A stretch of DNA of 64,000 nt from Stenopsyche tienmushanensis. Lineage: Eukaryota > Arthropoda > Insecta > Trichoptera > Stenopsychidae. The notes below the pieces were generated by a model. The model was not told the DNA's origin and searched no databases. It saw only the letters and a program-made list of their open reading frames with translations. Made by a program: the position numbers and the translations under genes. Positions 45,276 through 57,235 of this stretch are shown here, piece by piece (the stretch's first letter is position 1; each line of letters starts with the position of its first letter). Where the stretch lies: contig WACJ01000226.1 of NCBI GenBank assembly GCA_008973525.1, forward strand, positions 496,001 through 560,000, in the 5' to 3' direction.

Positions 45276-47114
45276 GGGCTCGCAGGGTCTCCGATGGTAT
45301 TCCTTTTGGGATTAATATTCCTGGGTATGTTCTAAACGACACTGGGAGGTTATACTACTTTCAATATTTAGCGAATGAGGAGATGATACAGACGAGATGG
45401 ATGCAACCCCTTCCTGTGAATGCAATGTTAGTGGCTGCACTATTATGACGATGACTATTAATATTACCTATTCTACAAGCAGATATATCTACAATATACT
45501 TTCATAGATATAAATTGTTTAAATTTGCGTAAAAAATGACATTCGGACAAAATTGTATTCTTTTGACAGAATTTAAATATTATCCAAAAACTACCCGTGT
45601 ACATCTGGCTAAATACAGGAACTTTAACACAACAATCATTGTATTTTGCATATGCTAGTACTAGTGATAAAAATAATTTCTGGATGTTATGGATAAAGCA
45701 TTATAAATGATAAACTATGTAAAATTATTTAAAATTTTATGTGAAGAAATGCGTAGAGAATATAATATTGAAGCAGTGGCAGATTTATCACAAAACACCA
45801 GGCGGGTCTCAAAAAGTTTTTGACCCATCGCGTAATCCAAGTAATTCATCCTCATTCCTTGAAATACACGTTTCCACTATTACGCAGTATGTAGGTATCG
45901 TGATTGAAATACCAACCTATAAAGAGAGGTGAATATTAGAATTTTTCCCAGACCGAAAATCCCTAGTCCTAAATCCACCATTTTACTACAAGTAAGATCC
46001 ACAAGAAAAACGCTTATTGAGGCTTTATAAACGTCATTGAGTTGTTTATCTTCTTTTAAAATTTATTGAACTCAGATCCTTCATAATAGATGAAATTAAC
46101 TGTAATAAATGCATCTTTTGAGAGAAATTTTAAAATAGACTAAGAAGTTGCTAAAGTAATTTCAGAGCCTATGACTTAAAATTAGCTCTTCTGCAATATT
46201 TTCCGGATATTAGTTGGAAGCTATTTAACGTGAAAGCTAAATTAGCAGACTACCCAACAAGTAATTATGAAAATCTAATTGATTTCATACACTGATTTAA
46301 AACAAAAACACATACATCAGCCCTTAAATAGCTTCTGCGCGAATTTATCACTATTGTAACCTAGTTTAACACAACAAACCATTGTTGTTTTACTATCGTT
46401 TACTATTATACATTTTTTTAAAATGCTGCAACAATGACAAAGTTCAGAAACAGATATAAAAGTTCAACTTTCTAATATTGTACATGATATCAAGAAAATT
46501 TGCAGTTTGAGGGCCAAACATCATCAAAGCCATTTATTTTTGATTGATTGTGTGTATATAGTAACTACACTACAAGATAAACAAGGCATTCCATGAAAAT
46601 TTCAGGATTTACGAAGTGTTCCGTTGTAGGAAAAGCTTTTGAAATCCTGCTCTAATTAGAAGTTTCGGATATTTTCTTATTTCAATTTTTATATTTGTTA
46701 CTTTTTGATACATAACATGGGGACTTACTATGGTTGTTCCTATTAAAAAATGTAATGGCAATTTGTGATGCCACTTTATGCTTTCCACTGATCACTTCCA
46801 CAAAGGAAACCTTTGTTTTATCCCCATACTTAATTTATAATCTCTGTGTTTATTTCAAGTATCTTATATCTTATGAATGGTTTTAAACAATAATTTATTT
46901 TGACTAGTAATCCTGTAACCTTTTCAGAATATTCCTTTTAGTCCTATTCCTATTACTGATGCCATAAAGTAGTCTTTACAACAATCCTATTTTCGCCACC
47001 AATAGGCAAATAATTCTCAATTATAAATATGTATAATTATTTCTTATCAATTAATTTATCAAATCATACAACATAGATCGCCAAGCATTGAATCCATTTT
47101 TCTAATTATAATAC
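45276..47114. other. AT-rich stretch, nothing recognised
   Basis: A 63-codon frame at 45741-45932 has no recognised domain. No repeat ends paired. Confidence 0.45.
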
Positions 47115-47241
47115 TACGAGGGGATTCAAATATAACCCGGAAATTTGCCGTACAAATTTAATAGCGATATGTAAAAATACAAATGGGGTACCTCATTTTT
47201 CTACATTCATTCAAAAATATTCCGGGTTATATTTGAGTATA
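47115..47241. mobile_element. Small mariner-type MITE
   Basis: About 127 bases with inverted blocks TTCAAATATAACCCGGAA (left, after TACGAGGGGA) and, on the minus strand, CTCAAATATAACCCGGAA (right). TA lies at both borders; the right terminus has lost several bases. Non-coding. Confidence 0.6.
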
Positions 47242-47447
47242 CTTTACAAGCACACTTCATGTGCATGTGCATTTCCGTTAAATTAGGCTATTTATTTTTT
47301 TTATAAACAATCTAAAATCTTTCTATAAATATCTATCGATCGTACTAAGTACTTACTTTACTCCCAAGACTTACTTCTTTCACTACTCGAATTCCTTACT
47401 TGACTTCTCATCAGATCTTCATGCCGCCCTGTTTAAATTGTATAAAA

Positions 47448-47795
47448 CAAGGGTGTCAAACTCGCGGGTCGCGTGCGGCCCACAATGGATATATTTGCGA
47501 CCCAGCCAACAAAACATACACAATAATACCTAATTAAACTACAGAAATTGTTTATCAGGGAACTATGAAGCCTTATCAAGCAATTTATTTCTCGAAATAT
47601 AATTGCAAAATGAGTTACTGATTTTGCTTTGATCATATCAAAGCAAAATCATCTAGTTTCGGAAGATTTTCAATTGCCTTTGAAGACAGTATGGACATTG
47701 AGAGCATCGCTCAATCAGCTTTCTTTCTTCGCGCTTTTGACATGGATTTCAACATTTTTTTAAGGAATTATTGGAACTAGATGTACCACCGAGTT
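47448..47795 (+). pseudogene. hAT transposase fragment with left terminus
   Basis: The left end CAAGGGTGTCAAACTCGCGG, then GGTCGCGTGCGGCCCAC, is the CAGGGGTGTCAAACTC terminus common to a large hAT lineage. About 190 bases downstream the plus strand encodes SIAQSAFFLRAFDMDFNIF, then after a frameshift KELLELD. This corresponds to the CQLAIFIRGV-FNVTEELLDL block of GTF2I/ZBED5-type hAT transposases. The rest of the protein is missing; from about 47790 a pogo-type fragment follows. Confidence 0.55.
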
Positions 47796-48010
47796 ACGTT
47801 GATTATCTTACTCCAACGTCCTTAAACGATCCTGGATTCCAAATTTTGAATGATGAGGAAATAATTCAAGAAATATCTGCTTCAAAAGAACAAGGACGAG
47901 AAGACGAATAAGACATTTTCGAGGGGCGAGATATTGGACCTACACATTTTGAAGCTTTTCAGTGTTTAGATGTCACCATGAAATGGCTAGAGAACCAAGA
48001 AGAATGCAGT
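47790..48010 (+). pseudogene. pogo/Tigger-type transposase C-terminus
   Basis: The plus-strand frame reads VPPSYVDYLTPTSLNDPGF, QILNDEEIIQEI, an acidic stretch KEQGREDE with one stop, then THFEAFQCLDVTMKWLENQE. This layout (LTDEEIV, acidic linker, SHSEALQALETALQYFEQQ) is the conserved tail of Tigger/jerky-type pogo transposases. It is fused directly behind the hAT fragment; no DDE core remains. Confidence 0.6.
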
Positions 48011-48029
48011 TCAGGAAAACTTATATATC

Positions 48030-48146
48030 TTAACCTTTTGCACTCCAAGCGATTTTTAGTGAATTTGTCTAAAATTATATTTTTGATAATATTTACATTG
48101 GGAAAAAATGCTATTTTACCCAAATAAAAATGGTTTTCGATAATAG
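48030..48146 (+). repeat. Repeat shared with 20880-21015
   Basis: Same CATTGGGAAAAAATG and AAATAAAAATGGTTTTCGAT core. Since it follows a pogo-type C-terminus here, it may be that element's 3' untranslated region (inference). Confidence 0.5.
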
Positions 48147-48884
48147 ACAAATAAAAAATATTCATACTTTCCCTGTCAATTATGATTATTTTCGATTATC
48201 CGGATTTCATCCCCAATTAGTACGGATAATCGACCCGTTTTGGAGGCAAGGAGATCCGACGTATACTGAAGATCATTTTATTGAGCAGATGGATGCCCCG
48301 TCCTGTTCAATACAAGAATATCCATCAACGTTTATTATTAAACACAAAATTATTAAACAGCTGACGGAATATTAATGATCTTGACTTGTAAATAAAAATG
48401 TCTTCCCAACGAATGTGCAGAAGAAATTTGAAGAAACTAGAAGCATACAATTATAATACACAGAATCAATGAAATTGAGATAAAGCAAAGAAGCATTGGT
48501 AAGATCCTAGCGCATTTATCAATTTTAAAATAATCTTTCTCTTATAATGAGTAATGCTCCTTGTTCAAGTGTCGCCGAATTCGTATTGATTGAAATTAAA
48601 TAATTATAATTCATAATTTACATTTTTATTATCTTCAAGATTAAACAGTATAATCTTGTAAGGTTGTCTTGATTTTTATTTAAGATTTTTCATTGCCTTA
48701 TAATATTCAGACTGGAAAGTACATATCTGATGGGATAAATTGGAGAGTCACATGATAACGTTGATAGGGGAAATTTATTTTTAGAATTTACCTGAGTGAA
48801 ATTATCTTAATTGTGGAGTTACTCATCTTAATTGAGAGTTATCGAATTTAAAGGGAAAATGTAAACGTACATAAATATAGGGTT
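48147..48884. other. Unassigned gap
   Basis: An 81-codon frame at 48130-48375 has no recognised domain. The rest is AT-rich. Confidence 0.4.
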
Positions 48885-49145
48885 CGGCAAAGAAAGTACC
48901 TTATTTTAAAAATTAATAACACAAACAGTCTAGTAGACATCAGTTTAATTCTATTTTTCATGTTACAAAGAGACATTTAAAGTTTTTATTGATTATGTTT
49001 TGAAAATGATATCATTAAGGTGGTCTCCGTTCTGGTCAATACATTGAAATAGTCGAGTTTTGAAGCTTCTCTCCACTTTTTCCAGCATATTGACGGATAT
49101 GTTGTCGACAGCAGCTGGAATATTGTTTTTCAGTTAAACCAGGGT
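48885..49145 (-). pseudogene. Tc1/mariner-superfamily transposase C-terminal fragment
   Basis: On the minus strand LKNNIPAAVDNISVNMLEKV, then ERSFKTRLFQCIDQNGDHL, ending in DIIFKT and a stop at 48993-48995. This equals the conserved tail of the IS630-like insect transposases (LKxxIxxAxxxIxxxML, VxxxFxxRLxxCIxxNGxHFEH). The sequence downstream of the stop, with GGGTTCGGCAAAGAAAGTAC, may hold the terminal repeat. The catalytic part is absent. Possibly the same family as 2246-3445. Confidence 0.7.
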
Positions 49146-52042
49146 CTTTTGACGGTCACACCCTTCTCCACACAAAAAAGGCACACCCTTCTCCAAACAA
49201 TTATTACTTCAGAGTGCGCATTTCAAATAAGGAAGTTTCCCTGCCACACAATGTATTAACATTAAATCTGGTCAGGGATGCAAATTGATCGGTTTTGCTA
49301 ATTATATTATGAAATATTTTACAACAATTAGTTTAAAGCTTTTTTTTAAATTCTGAATGAATGCTAATAAATTTAAAATAATTTCATCGGTAGAGTATTT
49401 TTGTACTATACACAAATAGCTGACTATTGCAACTGGACAACTCTAAACTTTGGTGATTTCATCTTAGAAAATTAACATAGAATCACCATTACTTTTATTC
49501 GGATGAGATCAATACAATTTTTTATAAATCTTGTCATTCATTCAAAAAAATAACAGTATCGTGTTTCGACTTTAGCATTGTAAGCATATTGTTTGAGAGC
49601 AGCTATTATCTGATCATGTGTCAATATCCTATTATAAGCAAAAAACCATTTTGTGATTTCATCTTTCAAAATGGTAGTAAATTTTCTTTCTCTATGTCGA
49701 TCTTCACTTTTAGCATTATCTTCTCTTCGCGTCGAACATGATCCATTTCTTTCTCACTGTCAAAATCGGACGTGTGGGGGTGTATATCAGTGGGTGAAAT
49801 AATATACATCCAACACAATATTTTTCCTTACAATTTCAATGGGAACTCAAATAAAATATTAAATAAACAAGAAAAAAATTGAATAACTTAAAATGTGTGC
49901 TTTATACGATAGAATGGTAATGTCACATCTCAACTATTTTAGATCATATTGAAAAGGCATTCGAATTCTGATTACAAAACAGAGTGCCAATATGAAACAG
50001 GATGAAGCCCTTTAAAAATTTAAAAAGGAGATGATGTTTATATTAGATGGAGAAAAAGGGAGAAATATGGTTTCTATCATCCATATTCAAGAGGCCTCTT
50101 TAAGATCGACGTTTTTTTCTGCTCACACTATAAAATTGCTGATTTATTTTTTTGTTAAATGGTATTACGGATGAGTGTTATTAGGATTGCTTGTCGCATT
50201 TTTATTCAAAAATCATACATCGATCCATAGAAAATCCTTGTAGTAGTAAGCAAAATAGATCATAACAACCTTTATTTGCAAGAATATTATAGAATAAATC
50301 AATGGATCTAGCCTATATACATTTATACAAATAGCCTAAACTAAAGTTTTGGAATTATATGCCTTATTTTAATTACAAACTATAGTTAGTCATAAAATTG
50401 AAATGTTCTAATTACATGTCTTTTTTAGTAAAATAGAAGAAAATAGATTAAATATTAATCAATTCGATTTATTCCTTAAAATAAGCCCTTTGCGGTCTTC
50501 AAAAATGAAATGTTCCAACAAGTCCTTAATTGTTTGCAACATTTAAAAGAAGAAAAAAAAATCATATTAATGATTATTATCAAAGCTTCGTTGATCTTTG
50601 TTTCGGTTGTAAGTTTTTGGCTAATATTTCGGTTAAAAATAAAAAAAGAAAAATCGTTATGGTGTGAACTTCTAATGATTTTAGCCTACAATGAGTATTT
50701 GGTCTACAATCATCATTATTGGTTGCATCTTCCTATAGTGGACTACTATTGGTGGGAGTTAGAAATGCATTTGATTCGTCACAGTTGCTGTAGGCCCTGA
50801 AGCTTCGTATTGCATTCACAGGAACGCAAATTTCTTCATCAGAATATAATATGAGGGCGGGTTTCGGTGGTCCGGATACAGTGCTATAGTCGTTTTTGCT
50901 CTTTTTATTGGTCGTTTACTTTCATGAATTGACAATAATTGCAAAAAAATATCGCGATTCAAGATGAGAAAGTCTACCGATAAGAATTAAATGTATGTGC
51001 AATAGAGTTGTCTATTAAAACGACAAAAATTAAATCTACCAAAATCATTCAAAAACAATTGTTCTATAATTGTATGTAATGTTCTTGGGTATTATTCTTC
51101 GACGAACGAATGCCGTAATATTCACAAAACAAAAAAGGCTTTTATGGTATTTTTTCGGTAATTTTCAATATGGGCCCAATGCTACAACAAATTGGGTTTG
51201 AATATTGATCCACAAATTTTTTTGGAAAAAATCACAAGGGATCACAAGGGGGGAGGGAACTAAATAGTCTGGATGTTGCATTCGAAAGAAATTTTATCTT
51301 TTCTTATCTTACTTATCTTCTCCATCATTCAGTGGCGGATTCAGCACTAGCAAAGAATTAGGCTTAGGATCAAAATTTTTTTGAAATGTATTTCATAAAA
51401 CGGTTTCGAGGTACATCGAGAGCAGAAAATGCCTCTATGGTGCCAGTAACAAAGTAACAAATGTCGGTATTTCATGTGGCATTTTGAATAGAGCTAGATA
51501 ATTAATATTGCTTTAATTAATAACTCTTTTTAAATTTTAATTCTTACTGTGTAAATAGAAAATTATGTATTTATTGAGTCAACATTGTGAAAGTTTCAAT
51601 GGATATTGTGGGCAGAATTGATTTATATAAGGTTGTTATTCTTCTTTGCCTTACAAGAGTACAAATATCACGACTGGAAGTTCTATGAATTACTTCAATA
51701 TTAATAATTGTGCTATCGTTTACAAAGACAAAATGCGTAGATGAAGAATCTTGTTTTCTTTGTAGAAGAATTTTGTAGAAGATAATATTAGCTATTTACT
51801 TTGAGTTTTTATTTGGCATGCAGAAAAAAAAATAAACTTCATTTTTAAACTATCCAGATGTCGACAATCAATATAATATATTATTTCGCTGTCCCCACCA
51901 TTTATTTTCATTTCAATTACATCTGATCCTTTTTTTGCATGGGATATACGTTTCAAAAACTACTGTGCAAAAAAGGGAAGGCGTCCATATAAAAATGGTA
52001 CATAGGGTCTATGGTTTAAAATCAAATGTGTTTATATTATAA
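49146..52042. other. Long AT-rich stretch
   Basis: CACACCCTTCTCCAMACA occurs twice at 49160-49200 as a short tandem repeat. CAGTGGCGGATTCAGCA at 51333 looks like a hAT terminus but has no partner. A 96-codon frame (50510-50800) with a hydrophobic segment (IILMIIIKASLIFVSVVSFW) has no recognisable family and is left uncalled. Confidence 0.4.
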
Positions 52043-52163
52043 TAAAACACATTACCCAATAAGTTTGTAAGATTTTTTGACGTAATTGCAATAAACGACC
52101 GCAAATGAAGAAGAAAAAAAGTTTTTAAAAAAACCCTTCAAACTTATTGAATGATGTGTTATA
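52043..52163 (+). mobile_element. Mariner (family 2) MITE
   Basis: About 120 bases with ends ACACATTACCCAATAAGTTT and, on the minus strand, ACACATCATTCAATAAGTTT. The interior keeps CGACCGCAAATGAAGAAGAA, which encodes RPQMKKKK, the block just before the second catalytic Asp in family 2 transposase. It is therefore a deletion derivative of that family. Confidence 0.8.
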
Positions 52164-53449
52164 CATAATATTAAATCGAGAAAAGTCTGTATATTTTTTG
52201 GACACATTTGAAAAGAGTTGTGCTGGATTTAGAACCTCATTTGATGGACTAATCAAAATCAAAAATATTATTACCGTTTATATACATCCCATTCATAGAC
52301 TAGTACGATTACTATTCAGTACTATTTATTTTTAAAGGAATACCTTCTTCATTCTGTGATAAAATTAGGCTTGCATTTTTTTCGAAGCAAACAAATCTAC
52401 TATTAAACACAGTTTATAAATTGAAAATACTGTAAAAGTGGTTTCCGATACCTTCAATCAGATGGTCAGTAGGTTTTTTAAAAATTGAATATGTGTACAA
52501 GAAGTCCTAAATGAAGGCTTTATCTCTATAGGTAGTTATTGAATTAATCCAATATTTTATTTATTTTAAGATTAGTTTATTCAAAACCCAGTCCTTTTAC
52601 GGGATCATCCTGGTGACTTTAATCGAAAAGCAGTTGAGACGTCGCAATATGATAACTCAATTGGGAATTGCGATTCAACTATGTTATGAAAAAGGAAAGA
52701 AGAAACAAGATAGTTTCTCTGCGTCCTTAAAGTGACCACACTGCTATAGTCGGATATCAAATAATCTAAAACGAATAAATATTTTTGGTATATTTACATT
52801 TAAAGGATTCTTGAAAGTTTTCTCATCTCTTCAGTTATTACTTATAAGATTAAATATTTACGAAGTCATAATATGCCTTTTCAAGATCTTTGCGCTTCAA
52901 GCTTAATATATTTTTTTTTTTGAAAAACTTGGTCTGCAAGAAATTATTACAAAAAAATTAACATTCATTAGGAAACTAGAGACAAAAACCAAAAATAAAG
53001 CATTCTAATTTATCATGTATGTTTTGCAATGGGATATAAAAAATAGTGGATTAATACAATTCGAAAAATGATGAATTTTGCATATAATTAAAATTTTGGC
53101 GATAAACACTATGCATCAAATAAGAAACTGCAAGCCTGTCAGTTTCGGATGTTCTATTTTCAAAAATAGATTTCTGCAAAGGAGTAGTCATACTCGGATG
53201 ATGACGCCACTCCAGATCTCCCATGAGGTGTCATCACATTAGCGGCGAATTATCAAAACAGCACTCGAATGACAAAATAGCGACAGATTTGTTAAAAGGG
53301 CGGCGGGTTTTCAAAAAGGAATCCGGCGGCAATCAAAGCTAGTAATGGAGCTTAATTATCAAAACAAATAACTACCAAAGCAAACGTCGGGATTTTGCAA
53401 CGCAATAGAAGACATTAAGCTAAGCATATAACACATTAAGACATTAAGA
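52164..53449. other. AT-rich stretch, nothing recognised
   Basis: No gene or repeat recognised. Composition becomes more GC-rich from about 53190. Confidence 0.45.
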
Positions 53450-53674
53450 AGAAAAAAGAAAAGTAAACGTGTGTTCCGTCGTTCATCGCAGCCAACTCGT
53501 GGGTCGGGACCATTGTTACGGATTGCGCTGCAATCGATCACGCATCGTGCCGAGATGCTCTCAATCGCGGATTCGCATGCGAACCAAGTCGCAACGGCGA
53601 AGATAGCCGACCTCTTACGCCAGAAGAGCGTCGTACGCCACAATTTATTACGTGAATTATTTAATAAAAAATAG
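53450..53674 (+). CDS. Unrecognised small open frame, possible C-terminal exon or TE remnant
   Basis: Open from about 53430 (KKKKKSKRVFRRSSQPTRGS...) to a stop at 53672-53674. A possible initiating codon is at 53471. It encodes a basic start followed by an amphipathic, Ala/Leu/Arg-rich tail (ATAKIADLLRQKSVVRHNLL, ELFNKK). The interval is noticeably GC-richer than its flanks, which favours former coding sequence, but a 110-codon frame on the other strand is also open. No domain is recognised. It could be the coiled C-terminus of an MADF/Myb-type regulator or of a DNA transposon's second protein; this is speculative. Confidence 0.25.
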   Translation, partial: RKKKSKRVFRRSSQPTRGSGPLLRIALQSITHRAEMLSIADSHANQVATAKIADLLRQKSVVRHNLLRELFNKK

Positions 53675-53929
53675 TTCAATGTTAGAAGCAAAAAAATATT
53701 TGATAACTTAGAGAAAATAAAAAAAAAACCGATTATAGTTTGTGGTATACAACATTACCATATATGGCAATATTCGAATGATCTATTTTTATGTCTGGTC
53801 TGGATCATAATTTTTCTTCATGTGATCTTAATAATTCTTCATATTATAATTTTTCTTCAAATAAAACCAAATTCGAAAGAAAGAAAACATTATAAATCGT
53901 ATTATATGTACATACACATATTCGCTTGG

Positions 53930-54693
53930 TACACCACAAATTAACACAAGGAGCATCAAACTTATTTTGCCTTGTTAATTTTGAAGGACTTTGAGTGCAG
54001 TTATTCGTTCAAGGAACACATACAATGCTCCTGCATAAGTTTGGAAGTGCCCACTTAGCTATACATTGTCGATTAAATTTGTTTCCCCCAATAAAATATA
54101 CATAATATCATACATCATGCATCCGAAGACAACTCTATTAATTGTTCCTTTAATTTACTCATGAAAAAGTTCATGAAAAGATGTCCTCCATGAAGGGATT
54201 ATTAATCCAAAGATTTCCTTTCCGAGGATCCTCATTTTCGGGATAATAGTGATTAAATTTTAGTACCAATGCCTTTAAGCGTTCTTATTACATTTAAAAC
54301 ACTTTTCCTATCGACGTCAACAACAATAAAAAAATCTTGCAAAAGTGGAAACATTTCTAAATCCTCCTCTTGTACGCGACAATCCCAAAGAACCAGCTTC
54401 TTTTTAAATGCATCGACCTTATTTCTTAGTTTAAATGTTTTGTACAAAACCCCTGGAGAGAAAGGTAGACTAAATATGTCCGCCATATAAGCAAGATTAC
54501 TCATCCATTCCATGTCAAAAAAAAAAATCGTTTTGGAGTGAATCATTTACCCGAGTATCATAACTATTTTGCTAAATCTTTCCTTTAAGAAGGAAACTGA
54601 CTGAATTTCTTGAAATTTGGTATTCTGTTTGTGTCCTGGTGGAAAAACTTGGTGGCCCGGCACCGGGCCACGGACCATTTGTTGGGGGCACTG
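53930..54693 (-). pseudogene. hAT transposase pseudogene, ZBED5/SCAND3-like
   Basis: Right terminus at 54693, reading CAGTGCCCCCAACAAATGG on the minus strand, a typical hAT end. Downstream on the minus strand a 97-codon frame (54546 to 54253) has EWMSNLAYMADIFS, LRNKVDAFKKKLVLWDCRVQ and LEMFPLLQDF. These match the WLAKLAYLADIF, DKINAFKKKLELW and LEMFP blocks of ZBED5/FAM200-type hAT transposases. Further fragments are LKFNHYYPENEDPRKGN with WINNPF (about 54190-54250), then LKEQLIELSSD, and near 53960-54040 a weak trace of the C-terminal dimerisation region. The BED zinc finger is missing. Frameshifts and stops show an inactive copy. The left terminus was not found. Confidence 0.75.
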
Positions 54694-54784
54694 GTTTAGC
54701 ATGTATCAGCATATTGGGTGTATCTGATAGCAGTAAAACTATACAATAAAGGATATTGACTTATTGGCTGAAAGTTTGGAACTC

Positions 54785-54880
54785 TATATTTTCGAATCGA
54801 TTCAGTTCCGGTTTTTGTTCCGGCCAAAATAACGGTTTTACCAGTTTTCATTTTTCAATTACATTAATTAAATTAAACCT
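54785..54880. repeat. H2-family repeat copy
   Basis: ATTTTCGAATCGATTCAGTT, CCGGTTTTTGTTCCGGCC, AATAACGGTTTTACCAG. Same order as 35870-35965. Confidence 0.5.
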
Positions 54881-55664
54881 TGCATTCACGAAATACACCG
54901 ATAGGATTTAATGAAAAAAAAATATCATACCGTTGCATTAACTAAACAAACTCAATCAAAGCGGATAAAGTCATATTAAAACCGATACCAATTGAAACAG
55001 TATTTTCTCTAATGATGTTCAACGCTTACTCGGATATAATTTACTGGAACAAATTGAAAAAAATAATATTGAATAATGTACTAATGGCACATCATTATTA
55101 GCAACATCGATTTGGAATCTTTAGAAGAAGCTAGAAAAAGAATAAATACCAATATTAAACAAACCAAAAATGAAAAATAATGATCTTGCCACGAGCAGGC
55201 AATTACAGCTGAGGAAGGATGGATTTGAACTAAATGTGCTAAAGAATATCTTTGATGATAATTAAATTCTCTTATTTTGCAAATACTTCATAAGAATAGT
55301 CAAAACGATTGAAGGCAATCAGCAAACAATAATTATCCTGATTGGCAAACAGTACATAATTGATGGGAATCAATTTGGCGGTAGTGTTTGCTCCATCCAG
55401 TTCAAAGCTGAGAAAATTACTTAAGATAATCTAGCAAATTTTGGATGCTGACACTTAAGTTGGTCTTTATAATTGCTCAAAATAAATTGAACGGCGCAGT
55501 TTGATTCAAAACCTAGTTAGGGTATCGTTGGCTTTAAAAACCATTCTTGTTAAGTGTAACATAAACTGAAGATTTATAGATCATTACAACTTGACAAGAA
55601 TTTAATTTTTGCAATTAAAAGTATATTAATCACTAAAGAAGTACTATCCCATGGCCTGGGACCC
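54881..55664. other. AT-rich stretch, nothing recognised
   Basis: No gene or repeat recognised. Confidence 0.45.
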
Positions 55665-56025
55665 CCCTCCACTTATTCGAAAGAGTACTCTTGTACATTG
55701 AGCTCGGAGACAGACAGAGACAGAGAGAGAACGTAGCGCAGTTCGGGAGACAGAGACGGAGAGCTTCCCCGCATACATCGCACGATTGTAAAGATCGTTA
55801 GTCCAAATTTATCGACTAATAATGATTTCGATTTCAAGTTTGCTATTTGTTTACGCAAAGAAATGACCGAATATTGAGTGCTATCAACAGTGTGTATTTA
55901 CAATTGACTCTGCTTCGAATTGAATATTGTCTTACGCTGATAGGAGCTGACAGAAAGTAATCGGTGTAAAGCGATTATGGCACCAACGACTTCATCGATT
56001 TTAAATTTGCTCACTCCTCAAAAGG
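55665..56025 (-). repeat. Family T repeat (TTAA type), inverted long copy
   Basis: Ends CACTCCTCAAAAGG next to TTAA (56026-56029). It matches the reverse of 44861-45275. It also has a GAGACAGAGAC-rich segment (55700-55770), shared with 57030-57090. The frame at 55673-55858 on the minus strand is part of the repeat. Confidence 0.6.
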
Positions 56026-56293
56026 TTAACGAGATTCAGTCACCTAATTTTGTGAAGCATAAGGTACGAATTCAGGGTTGCTAAATTTATTAATGCAACA
56101 AAACTCAGGGTTACGTGCGAATCAATAATCACGTTTTCCGTTAAATCTTGTCACGTGATTTACGTGATGTGATTTGCGTGTCATTTTTTTGCGGTTATCG
56201 TTCATTACGTAATGAATCCTAAACGCATGACCCACTAACGATTCAACAATCATAGTTGTGATCTTGTGAAGTTTCTGGTATGGATTTGTTTAC

Positions 56294-56429
56294 CTGTGGG
56301 GGAGGCGGTTGCCTGTCATGAGCAGCATAGCAGGGCCCTCGGGGAGGTAACCGAACACCAGTCCTGCCTCTCGGAAATTCAAACAGGGTTGGATTTATTG
56401 ACATACTCCTTTGCCGCCAGTAAATCATC
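56294..56429 (-). other. Candidate internal host exon (minus strand)
   Basis: A GC-rich 136-base block in AT-rich DNA. On the minus strand it is bounded by an acceptor (TTCTCGTTATTAAAATACAG then GATG) and a donor (CCACAG then GTAAAC). One frame is open throughout and encodes FEFPRGRTGVRLPPRGPC, AAHDRQPPPPQ. Another frame begins DDLLAAKEYVNKSNPV and then stops. No protein family is recognised. The plus strand is also open (68 codons). The splice signals are suggestive but common by chance, and a decayed TE coding fragment is the main alternative. Confidence 0.3.
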
Positions 56430-56994
56430 CTGTATTTTAATAACGAGAAGGGCAAGCCGAATATCTAAATAGGTTACATTTTTACTAATTTTTAAATAAC
56501 AGTATTAATCATAAAAAGTTATAATTATACTTACCATATAAATATTTTGTACAGGTATTACAAATGGTGTTAATCTTATTATTACATATTATAGTACCCC
56601 ATCTGTCACCATTTGTGTGGAAGTAGTGAACTGTTTGAAGTTGTTTAAACGTCTGCTTTTCCTGATTCTATCCCTGGGTGTACATTTACAGTGTCAAATT
56701 CATTTGCTAGTTGAAATATAAAATTTATTCTGGATAACGCTCGAAGTGACTATCTTCTTGATCTTGATTTGACGCTCTATTACTTTTCCATTTGGTCTGT
56801 GATGTCTATGTGTCTTTTTCAATTCTGACGGATTTATGCTTCAAACTCAATACAAAAACATTATAAAATGATGATGTAAAAGGAGCTATATTATCCTTAC
56901 TTGTTTTGCAAATTGCAAAAATAGAAAGACCGTGCAAGCCTGTCAGTTTTATTATTTTCTCTTAGCCCATTAAAGAAGTAAGACACAGAGTTCA
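56430..56994. other. AT-rich stretch, nothing recognised
   Basis: No feature beyond AT-rich sequence. Confidence 0.45.
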
Positions 56995-57235
56995 GACATT
57001 CAGAAAGAACATTCTTACACGTTGAGCTCGCAGACAGACAATGACGAAGAGTGTCTCGCACGTTGGGTTTGGAGAGAAACAGAGACGGAGATAGTATCTT
57101 GCGTACATCATACAATTGTATAGATCGTTAAGCCAAATTTATCGACTTATAGTGATATGCGAATGATATAATGAATTGGTTTCATGTGTTTATGTTTACT
57201 TGAAGAAATTACCGAATATTTTATTGCTTATGTAC
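56995..57235 (-). repeat. Family T repeat, half copy
   Basis: ACGTTGAGCTCGCAGACAGA, GAGACGGAGATAG, TAGATCGTTAAGCCAAATTT and ATCGACTTATAGTGAT parallel 55690-55830. The half that carries the CCTTTTGAGG terminus is missing. Confidence 0.55.

Noticed and set aside
50510..50800. 96-codon ATG frame with a hydrophobic segment
   Set aside because: No recognisable family, and Phe/Ile-rich stretches are expected from AT-rich DNA; not enough to call a membrane protein.
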